In this document: piece by piece, positions 1 through 5,771 of the stretch
How the letters are laid out: each line of letters opens with the position of its first letter
How positions within the stretch are numbered: position 1 is the first letter of the stretch
Origin: Muribaculaceae bacterium
Lineage (GTDB): Bacteria > Bacteroidota > Bacteroidia > Bacteroidales > Muribaculaceae
DNA length: 14,618 nucleotides
Assembly (NCBI GenBank): GCA_017545095.1
Contig: JAFYCU010000136.1
Span: forward strand, 1-14,618
Direction: 5' to 3'
Made by a program: the position numbers and the translations under genes
The notes under the pieces: model-generated
Seen by the model: only the letters and a program-made list of their open reading frames with translations
What the model was told of the DNA's origin: nothing
Database searches by the model: none

Positions 1-3
1 GAT

Positions 4-136
4 TTCAGTTCTCAGTTTTCAGTTTTCCGTTCTCAGTTTTCAGTTCTCAGTTTTCAGTTCTCAGCTTTCAGTTCTCAGTTTTCAGTTTTCAGTTCTCGGT
101 TTTCAGTTCTCAGTTCTCAGTTCTCAGTTTTCAGTT
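4..136. repeat. Heptanucleotide tandem array, 19 copies of YTCAGTT
   Basis: Nineteen consecutive 7-bp units follow one another with no insertion or deletion. The consensus is YTCAGTT, and the first base alternates irregularly between T and C. Only three units depart at another position: unit 4 has TTCCGTT, unit 9 CTCAGCT and unit 14 CTCGGTT. The array lies downstream of the minus-strand outer-membrane protein gene. A period of 7 does not keep a reading frame, which fits a non-coding repeat. The left flank is only 3 bases, so the array could belong to a longer degenerate tract outside the window. Confidence 0.95.
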
Positions 137-175
137 AACGAGTAAACCAGCGGCGCAATGTGGTTCTTGGCTCGG

Positions 176-202
176 TCATCAGCCGCACCGGTGCGGCTCT
201 AC
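176..202 (-). repeat. Solitary GC palindrome, inverted copy of the 3021-3439 array core
   Basis: Positions 181-198 form a perfect 18-bp palindrome, AGCCGCACCGGTGCGGCT. The flanks CATC on the left and CTAC on the right are the reverse complement of the GTAG...GATG flanks of the tandem units at 3021-3439. A CTTGGC motif is also shared a few bases to the left. It is therefore a single, inverted, dispersed member of the same hairpin family. It resembles a REP-type element, but no transposase is nearby. Confidence 0.75.
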
Positions 203-228
203 TTGTTACTTGTAACTTATCACTTTTT
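201..228. repeat. Degenerate heptad run (ACTTGTT type), four units
   Basis: Four successive 7-mers read ACTTGTT, ACTTGTA, ACTTATC and ACTTTTT, directly abutting the palindrome. The period equals that of the array at 4-136 but the sequence is different. Another ACTTGTC follows after a one-base slip. Confidence 0.55.
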
Positions 229-235
229 CACTTGT

Positions 236-421
236 CCCAAGTGAGGGTGTATCAAAAGTGTTTTGCACGCTGCGCGTGGAAATCTTTCAAATCATTTTCA
301 AATCCATCAAAAGTCATCATTAAAATAAATTGAAAGATTTGTGATATATTTGGATGACTTTCCCGCCGTTAGGCGGCTACCTTCGTCGCCAAATCGAATT
401 TTGATACACCTTCATTTAGGG
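236..421. repeat. MITE-like element with terminal and nested inverted repeats
   Basis: Positions 239-257 and 399-417 are inverted repeats matching at 17 of 19 positions, with an uninterrupted 12-bp core GGTGTATCAAAA (246-257 and 399-410). One gapped step extends the match to about 236 and 421. Nested inside are an 11-bp inverted pair AAATCTTTCAA (280-290 and 330-340), a 9-bp pair AAAGTCATC (310-318 and 353-361), and small GC hairpins at 266-278 and 363-376. No open reading frame of note is present. The whole could fold into one long cruciform or RNA hairpin. It may be a non-autonomous insertion element, or may end transcription of the minus-strand gene at 452. No clear target-site duplication was seen. 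Confidence 0.55.
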
Positions 422-433
422 AGCCATGTGCTC

Positions 434-447
434 GTAGCTTGTAGCTA
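434..447. repeat. Two-unit heptad GTAGCTT-GTAGCTA beside a stop codon
   Basis: Two adjacent 7-mers differing at one base lie 4 bp beyond the stop codon of the minus-strand gene that ends at 452. Alone this would be trivial. It is listed because the same period occurs at several other gene borders in the window. Confidence 0.4.
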
Positions 448-451
448 AACC

Positions 452-2707
452 TCACCTTCCCTGTCCGCCTTGGCCTTGCTGGCCCTGACCTTGTCCGCCG
501 CCGGCCGAGCTGCCGCCCACCACGTCATCGTTCTCGATGGTCTTGTCGGTCTTCTTCACGCGGGCGTTGAGCGAGCCGAAGCGGTAGCTGATGCTCAGGT
601 TGAAGCGGCGCTGGCTAAACTCGAAATGCGAGCAGCCGGTGTAGTCGCCCTGGGTGGTGTAGCTGCTGAAGCCGCTGTAACGGGGCGAGAAGGGTTTCTG
701 CGCGCTCAGATTCACCGTCAGACGGTCCTCCTTGAGGAAGCTGCGCTGCAGACTCAAGCCGTAGAACCAGCCGTGGCCGTCGTAGCCGTAGAGTCCTTCG
801 GCACCGCCTCCCCACTTGCCAACGTAACCGCTCAGGCGCAGCTTCCACGGCAACTGCTGCGTGATATTGGTGTAGAAGAACGAGGCCCAGTGGCCCTTGT
901 TGGTCAGGTCCAGTGCATCGCTGCGATAGTAGTCATGTCCCAGGTCGCCGTTGAACATCATGCTCGTCTTGGCGGCCACCTGCCACTGGAAGAAGGCGTT
1001 GATGCCCACATGGCGGCGCGTGAGCGTGTTCGCGTAGGTGTCTACATCCTTGCCATCCTCGTGCCAGCGCACCTCGGTGATTTCGTTGTTGCTCCACGAG
1101 AAATTGGGAGCCACGTTAAAGGTGAATTTAGCACCAATCTGCATATAGGTGATGCTGGTGGAGTAGTTGCGCGCGCTGCTTAGGTGGGCATTGCCATAGT
1201 GGATGGTGGTGGGGTTCTCGATCACGGCGGGGTTCAGGTAGCTGATGCCGGGGCGGTTGATGCTGGTGGAGAAAGCAAACTTGAGGCTGCGGGCAAAGTC
1301 GAACTGGTAGTTCACACTGGCGCTGGGCACCCAGTCGTTCAGGGTGCGGTGGAACGTGGGCTGCGATCCGTCGGGATAGCTGGCGCGTAGGCGGCTCCAC
1401 TCGTAGCGCAGTCCGGCGCGAGCCGTCCACTGGCCGTGGGTGAAGGTGTAGCTGGCATAGGCCGCCCCCACTTGGGTGAGGTGCTTGAAACGCGAGTCCA
1501 CGTCGGGCATGGTGATGCCCGTACCGCTGTAGTCCATCGTCGTGGTACTGCGGTTGCTGCGATAGATGTATTTCAGTCCCGTCTCAATGGTATGCCCTAA
1601 GGCCACCGGGCGCGTCCAGTCGAGCTGCCAGGTGTGCTCCCAGAAGCGCTCGTTGCCGCGCTGGTGCGTGAGGTCGTAGGGCATGGGCGACTGCCAGCCA
1701 TCGCTGTAGGTCATGTCGATGCCTGTCTTGTTGAGCGTGCTCGAGAGCATATAGCTGGCCGTGAGTGCCTCGCCCTTGCGGTGCGTGCGGTGCTGGTAGT
1801 CGATGCGACCATTCACGTTATAAAAGTGGTTGCCACTGGTGTGGGTGTGCTGGCCGTAGCGGTAGATAGGCGAGCCATCGGCAGCGGTCATCGTCACCAG
1901 GCCGTCACCGTCGGCGGAGTAGTTGTAGTAGAATCCGCCCACCGAGGCTGTGACCAGATTGAGCGAGTCGGCCTCGTAGCTGGCCTCGAGGTTGCCGTAG
2001 TGTACGTTCACGCTGGCGTCGCCGCCGCCAGTGGTGTGCAGCGTGTCGCCGGTGGCGCTATAGACCTGCATGATGTCCTGGCGCTGCTTGGCGCTCTCGC
2101 GGCCATTGTGCATAAAGCCGTAGTTGATGCTGGTGACCAGCTTGCCGTGCTGCGCGGTGAGGTAGGCGTTAGCATTGGGGCTGCCATAGTTGTCGATTCC
2201 CGCGCTCACCGTGCCTGTGGCGCCGCTCATGCCGCCGGTGTCCTTCATCACGATGTTGAGGATGGCACTCACGCCCTCGGCATCGTATTTCGCTCCTGGC
2301 TCGGTGATGACCTCGATGCGCTTAATCATGCTGGCAGGAATGGCTTTGAGTACCTCCTTGGGGTTTTGCGAGATGCTGGGGTCGGGGTGTCCGTTCTTGT
2401 AGATGCGGAAGTTGGTGTTGCCCTTCACACGGATGTTATCCTCGCCATCGACGGTGACCAGAGGCACCTTACGGAGCATGTCCATCACGGTGCGTGTCTT
2501 ACTCTCAGCATCGGCCTGCACGTCATAGCTCACGCGGTCCACCTCGGTCTTGATGAGCTGGCGCTGCGCGGAGATTTCAACATCCTTGAGGCTCACGCTC
2601 ATCTCGATGTCGTCGAGCGAGTCGGGCTGCTCGGTGGCCGTGGTGGTCTGTGCCGTGGCGCCGAGGGTGGCGAACGTGGCGAGAGTGATGAGGGTGGTTC
2701 GCATCAT
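452..2707 (-). CDS. Outer-membrane beta-barrel protein, TonB-dependent-receptor-like (OMP_b-brl_3 type)
   Basis: Predicted outer-membrane protein with a plug-like N-terminal region and a long beta-barrel. The reading frame opens at 2746, but I choose the ATG at 2707 (another follows at 2704). It begins an ordinary signal peptide, MMRTTLITLATFATLGATAQ, whereas the 13 upstream codons are AT-rich like leader sequence. Numbering from 2746, a plug-like segment spans about residues 75-170, with the conserved pattern VPLVTVDGEDNIRVKGN and, near 151-168, GAKYDAEGVSAILNIVMK. Alternating aromatic and polar strands fill the rest, up to a final strand near FNLSISYRFGSL. After it come KKTDKTIENDD and a Gly/Gln-rich tail of about 21 residues. 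The CarboxypepD_reg-like domain common at the N-terminus of such receptors is missing. The substrate is unknown and no SusD partner is adjacent. A monocistronic unit is likely. Confidence 0.9.
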   Translation of the reverse strand: MMRTTLITLATFATLGATAQTTTATEQPDSLDDIEMSVSLKDVEISAQRQLIKTEVDRVSYDVQADAESKTRTVMDMLRKVPLVTVDGEDNIRVKGNTNFRIYKNGHPDPSISQNPKEVLKAIPASMIKRIEVITEPGAKYDAEGVSAILNIVMKDTGGMSGATGTVSAGIDNYGSPNANAYLTAQHGKLVTSINYGFMHNGRESAKQRQDIMQVYSATGDTLHTTGGGDASVNVHYGNLEASYEADSLNLVTASVGGFYYNYSADGDGLVTMTAADGSPIYRYGQHTHTSGNHFYNVNGRIDYQHRTHRKGEALTASYMLSSTLNKTGIDMTYSDGWQSPMPYDLTHQRGNERFWEHTWQLDWTRPVALGHTIETGLKYIYRSNRSTTTMDYSGTGITMPDVDSRFKHLTQVGAAYASYTFTHGQWTARAGLRYEWSRLRASYPDGSQPTFHRTLNDWVPSASVNYQFDFARSLKFAFSTSINRPGISYLNPAVIENPTTIHYGNAHLSSARNYSTSITYMQIGAKFTFNVAPNFSWSNNEITEVRWHEDGKDVDTYANTLTRRHVGINAFFQWQVAAKTSMMFNGDLGHDYYRSDALDLTNKGHWASFFYTNITQQLPWKLRLSGYVGKWGGGAEGLYGYDGHGWFYGLSLQRSFLKEDRLTVNLSAQKPFSPRYSGFSSYTTQGDYTGCSHFEFSQRRFNLSISYRFGSLNARVKKTDKTIENDDVVGGSSAGGGQGQGQQGQGGQGR

Positions 2708-2803
2708 TTGGCACAATTTAATGTGCAGATAATTAATGGGTTGCATAGCTTAGTATGTTTAAATTTTTATTCATTCTTAGTATACCACTTAAATAGTACA
2801 CTG

Positions 2804-2834
2804 CAAAGGTATGCACATTTTTCGAATCTGCAAA
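2804..2834 (-). promoter_or_regulatory. Bacteroidota sigma-ABfr-type promoter for the OMP gene
   Basis: On the minus strand TACCTTTG (2804-2811) matches the -7 consensus TAnnTTTG. A TTTG -33 element lies at 2831-2834, with exactly 19 nt between them. Transcription would start near 2797, giving a leader of about 90 nt to the ATG at 2707. The surrounding DNA is AT-rich. Confidence 0.8.
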
Positions 2835-2972
2835 ATTTTTTTCGATTTTTTTATCAAAAACGCCAAAAAGCGCCGACTCGCGGCCATCGAAAATTCAGCG
2901 AAATCGTCTGTGCAATCAATAGACGCTCAAGTGCCCCGAAAAGTTTCAGAAAACCACGTTAAAAAACTTTAA

Positions 2973-3000
2973 GATGCGAGATGCAAGATGCGAGATTCAA
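2973..3000. repeat. Heptad run GATGCRA, four units
   Basis: Units GATGCGA, GATGCAA, GATGCGA and GATTCAA follow in register. Related runs lie at 5245-5265 and, inverted, at 5751-5771. This copy sits between the hairpin array and the promoter of the outer-membrane protein gene. Confidence 0.75.
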
Positions 3001-3020
3001 GACGGCTCACGCACGTTATA

Positions 3021-3439
3021 CCGCAAACGGCATCTAATCATGCAGAGCCGCAGGTGCGGCTGATGGCCAAGTCAAAGCTCAAATCAGCACCCGCAAACGG
3101 CACCCAATCATGTAGAGCCGCATGCGGCTGATGGCCAAGTCAAAGTTCTAACCAGAATCCGCAAACGGCACCCAATCATGTAGAGCCGCGCGGCTGATGG
3201 CCAAATCAAAGCTCAAACCAGCATCCGCAAACGGCTCCCAATCATGTAGAGCCGCACCGTGCGGCTGATGGCCAAGTCAAAGCTCAAACCAGCATCCGCA
3301 AACGGCATCTAATCATGCAGAGCCGCAGGTGCGGCTGATGGCCAAGTCAAAGCTCAAATCAGCACCCGCAAACGGCACCCAATCATGTAGAGCCGCACCC
3401 TGGTGCGGCTGATGGCCAAGTCAAAGCTCAAACCAGCAT
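3021..3439. repeat. Tandem hairpin array, six units with a 54-nt constant backbone
   Basis: Six direct repeats begin with CCGCAAACGG at 3021, 3091, 3159, 3225, 3296 and 3366, with lengths 70, 68, 66, 71, 70 and 74. A seventh start at 3440 breaks off after about 11 bp. Each unit has 25 nt, then a GC palindrome of the form AGCCGC...GCGGCT, then 29 nt containing GATGGCCAAGTCAAAGCTCA. The palindromes measure 16, 14, 12, 17, 16 and 20 nt, so subtracting them leaves 54 nt in every unit. Units 1 and 5 are identical. The array lies downstream of the kinase gene and upstream of the outer-membrane protein promoter, with no credible ORF. It is not a CRISPR: there are no unique spacers, and the variable part is the palindrome centre. 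Confidence 0.93.
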
Positions 3440-3469
3440 CCGCAAACGGCTGGCGCAAACGAAGTTACA

Positions 3470-3489
3470 AGCCGCTGCACGCAGCGGCT
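3470..3489. repeat. Inverted repeat, 9-bp arms, variant of the array palindrome
   Basis: AGCCGCTGC (3470-3478) and GCAGCGGCT (3481-3489) are separated by two bases. The hairpin is followed by CTAC, as in the inverted family member at 176-202. It lies 67 bp beyond the stop codon of the kinase gene, so on the minus strand it could serve as a 3'-end hairpin, although no clear U-run follows. Confidence 0.7.
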
Positions 3490-3556
3490 CTACAACTGGT
3501 GGCGGAATGCATCACTGGGAACTGTCACGGCGTTCTCACCGCGAACACCATGAACA

Positions 3557-5230
3557 TCAGTAGATGAAGCTGCTTCCGCCGAGGAACTCACGCAGGAGGC
3601 TGGTGCCGGGGATGTCTTTCTCCTCGAGCGGCTCGAAGTAACCCAGGAATCGCAGCAGGCGGTTGGCCTCGGCATATTCGGGCACATTGTTCGGCACCTG
3701 ATGCAGGAGCGGCTCAGCATGACCACGCACCACAGCCAGCTCGAAGAGCAGCGATGAGTTGAACGTGGCATCGGCATTCTCCTGATAGGGGAAAATCCAC
3801 TTCTCCTCGCCTCGCCGCACGCTGGGCCAGCGGGCAATGGTGGCCTGCGCCGTGGAGCCGCGATACTTGGCATCGCGGATGATGCGGCGCAGCAAGCGGT
3901 TGTCGGTGGTCGACACCCAGTTGTGGTCGTCGATGCTCAGCGTGGTGAGTGCACTCACATAGAGGCGGAATTTGAGGTGTTCGGGAATCTGCTTAGTGAG
4001 CTCAGGGTTCAGGCCGTGGATGCCCTCGATGAGCAGAATCTCATTATCTTCGATCTTGAGGGTGTTGCCCTTGTATTCGCGCTGGCCGGTGGTGAAGTTG
4101 TAGGTGGGCATGCTCACCTCGTGTCCGGCGATGAGCTCGGCCAGGTCGTGGTTGAACTGCTCCAGGTCGAGCGCATACAGCGACTCGTAGTCGTAGTCGC
4201 CGCTCTCGTCGCGTGGCGTGAGGTGGCGGTCCACAAAGTAGTTGTCGAGTTCAATCACCTTGGGACGGATGTAATTGGTGAGCAGCTGGATGGCCAAGCG
4301 CTTGCTGGTGGTGGTCTTGCCCGACGACGAGGGTCCTGCGATGAGCACCACGCGGGCACCACCTTGGTGGTAACGCTCGGTGATGTCGCGAGCAATCTTG
4401 TCGATCATCTTGTTGTGCAAGGCCTCGGCCACAGCCACAAGCATCGGAGCATACTTATGGTGCACGGCGCGATTGATGGTGCCCACATCGTCAACACCAA
4501 TTACATCGTTGAACGCCACATAGCTGGTGAAGGCCTCAAACATCTTGGGCATGTCGATGCGCTGCTCCACCTGTTCGGGGTGCTTGCGCGAAGGCGGCAG
4601 CAGGAGCATGCCCTGCTCGTAGGGCTGCAGGTCGAACACCTGTAGCAGCCCCGTGCTGGGCACCAGCGGACCATAGAAACTGTCGATGAGGTCGCCGAGC
4701 TTGTAATACACCGTGTAGAGGTCGTGCACCGACTCGAGCAGTCGCACCTTGTCGCTGAGTCCCTGCTCGCGGAACATCTCAATCACATCGGCGGTGAGCC
4801 GCTCGCGTCGCTGGAAGGGCAGATCCTGCGCCACAATCTCGCGCATGCGGGTATTGATGGCCTCGATCACAGCTGGCGTGAGCGGCTCAGGGTCGTGCTT
4901 GAGGATGCAGTAGAAGCCGCCCGAGATGGAATGCTCGATGCGCAACCGCTTGCCAGGATACAGGTCGCGGATGGCTTTGTAGAGCACCATGCACAGCGAC
5001 CGCACATAGGCACGCTGGCCAAAGGAGTTTTCCATGCCCACAAACTCCACATGCTTGGGTCCATAGACGGGATAGCGCAGGTCCTCGCACTTGTTGTTCA
5101 CCAGGGCGCACAACGGCACGAAACCCAGACGCGCAGCCATGGTGCGGCACACGCTCAGCAGCGTGTCGCCACCGTCGATGGGGATGTATTCACTCGTATT
5201 CTTGCAATAGATTTTCAATTCGTCGTTCAT
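3557..5230 (-). CDS. Nucleoside (uridine) kinase with N-terminal TGS/ThrRS-like domains
   Basis: Predicted cytoplasmic ATP-dependent kinase of the phosphoribulokinase/uridine kinase family, probably phosphorylating uridine or cytidine in pyrimidine salvage. The 557-residue protein starts at ATG 5230 with no signal peptide. Residues 1-65 resemble a TGS domain. Residues 66-170 resemble the threonyl-tRNA synthetase second additional domain (IEHSISGGFYC near 98-108), with the usual HxxxH metal ligands not visible. The kinase half has a Walker A loop GPSSSGKTT (299-307), the motif LDNYFVDR (328-335), a hydrophobic strand ending IEGIHG (401-406) and a lid-like segment RRIIRDAKYRG (448-458). It is about 2.5 times the length of ordinary Udk, as is usual for this Bacteroidota family. 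It stands alone: both neighbours on the same strand are separated by more than 500 bp of repeats. No good promoter was found. Exact substrate is inferred. Confidence 0.93.
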   Translation of the reverse strand: MNDELKIYCKNTSEYIPIDGGDTLLSVCRTMAARLGFVPLCALVNNKCEDLRYPVYGPKHVEFVGMENSFGQRAYVRSLCMVLYKAIRDLYPGKRLRIEHSISGGFYCILKHDPEPLTPAVIEAINTRMREIVAQDLPFQRRERLTADVIEMFREQGLSDKVRLLESVHDLYTVYYKLGDLIDSFYGPLVPSTGLLQVFDLQPYEQGMLLLPPSRKHPEQVEQRIDMPKMFEAFTSYVAFNDVIGVDDVGTINRAVHHKYAPMLVAVAEALHNKMIDKIARDITERYHQGGARVVLIAGPSSSGKTTTSKRLAIQLLTNYIRPKVIELDNYFVDRHLTPRDESGDYDYESLYALDLEQFNHDLAELIAGHEVSMPTYNFTTGQREYKGNTLKIEDNEILLIEGIHGLNPELTKQIPEHLKFRLYVSALTTLSIDDHNWVSTTDNRLLRRIIRDAKYRGSTAQATIARWPSVRRGEEKWIFPYQENADATFNSSLLFELAVVRGHAEPLLHQVPNNVPEYAEANRLLRFLGYFEPLEEKDIPGTSLLREFLGGSSFIY

Positions 5231-5244
5231 ATCGATATGTTTAA

Positions 5245-5265
5245 GATGCGAGACGCGAGATGCAA
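5245..5265. repeat. Heptad run GATGCRA upstream of the kinase
   Basis: Units GATGCGA, GACGCGA and GATGCAA are in register, preceded by TTTAA exactly as at 2968-2972. The run begins 15 bp upstream of the kinase start codon and would lie in its leader. Confidence 0.65.
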
Positions 5266-5276
5266 GCTACATGCTT

Positions 5277-5332
5277 CAGGCTATAGATATGCTTGTTTAC
5301 TCGTTTTCTTGTCTACTCTCATTTATAGCCTG
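5277..5332. repeat. Inverted repeat CAGGCTATA / TATAGCCTG
   Basis: Perfect 9-bp arms at 5277-5285 and 5324-5332 enclose 38 bp. They sit 47-102 bp upstream of the kinase start. They could form a leader hairpin or be an operator-like site. No function can be assigned. Confidence 0.45.
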
Positions 5333-5405
5333 CGAAATTAGCAATAATTCTTGTGAGCGATGTCATCGCGACTCAAAATTCACATTTTTTAGCTCCAACG
5401 GGCCA

Positions 5406-5420
5406 GTAAGGTAACCTTAC
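5406..5420. repeat. Short palindrome GTAAGGT-A-ACCTTAC
   Basis: A perfect 7-bp dyad around a single central A, in otherwise featureless intergenic DNA. It has the shape of a repressor operator, but no promoter element is adjacent and no regulator gene is nearby. Confidence 0.35.
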
Positions 5421-5637
5421 AGCTATATGAAGGTTTGGTGAATTTTTACCTAACAGTAATAATTGGCAATGCCACCCACCAAAAGACATGAAAATGGTGC
5501 GGTCGAGCGCCAACCAATCGAAGTGCAAACCGAATACAACGCCAATCTGGTTTAAGCATTGTTGAGTTGCAGCCTTTGTTATCTACACTCGTCTGAGTTT
5601 TTGAGTTTGCCGAGTCGCAGCCCATTTTATGACCCAA

Positions 5638-5667
5638 AAGGCTCGCCGATTGTTGTCGGCGAGCCTT
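5638..5667 (-). terminator. Rho-independent terminator after the CUB/InlB gene
   Basis: Arms AAGGCTCGCCGA (5638-5649) and TCGGCGAGCCTT (5656-5667) are a perfect 12-bp inverted repeat with a 6-nt loop. On the minus strand the hairpin ends in a run of four T. It lies 105 bp beyond the stop codon at 5772, so it should end that transcript. Confidence 0.85.
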
Positions 5668-5750
5668 ATCGTGTGGGATGCGAGAAGCGTTATATCAGTT
5701 ATCAGTTGAGGCTACGAGAGCGACGATCTACAAGTGTCGCAATGCGGCTC

Positions 5751-5771
5751 TTGCATCTCGCATCTTGCATC
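5751..5771 (-). repeat. Heptad run GATGCRA abutting a stop codon
   Basis: Read on the minus strand, GATGCAA, GATGCGA and GATGCAA follow immediately after the TAA stop (5772-5774) of the CUB/InlB gene. It is the third copy of this heptad family in the window. Confidence 0.7.

Noticed and set aside
345..352. TATATTTG as a plus-strand promoter -7 box
   Set aside because: No TTTG at the right distance and no plus-strand gene follows; it lies within the MITE-like element.
1634..2962. 442-codon plus-strand ORF
   Set aside because: Antisense to the outer-membrane protein gene, rich in Val/Ala/His as expected from a mirrored GC-rich frame, and it runs through the promoter into non-coding DNA.
3021..3449. 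CRISPR array
   Set aside because: Unit-to-unit variation is confined to a palindrome centre and the rest is repeated sequence, so there are no unique spacers. No cas gene is present.
5446..5637. 63-residue minus-strand ORF between the CUB/InlB gene and the kinase
   Set aside because: Short and unsupported; it begins right after the terminator hairpin, with no promoter and no family likeness.
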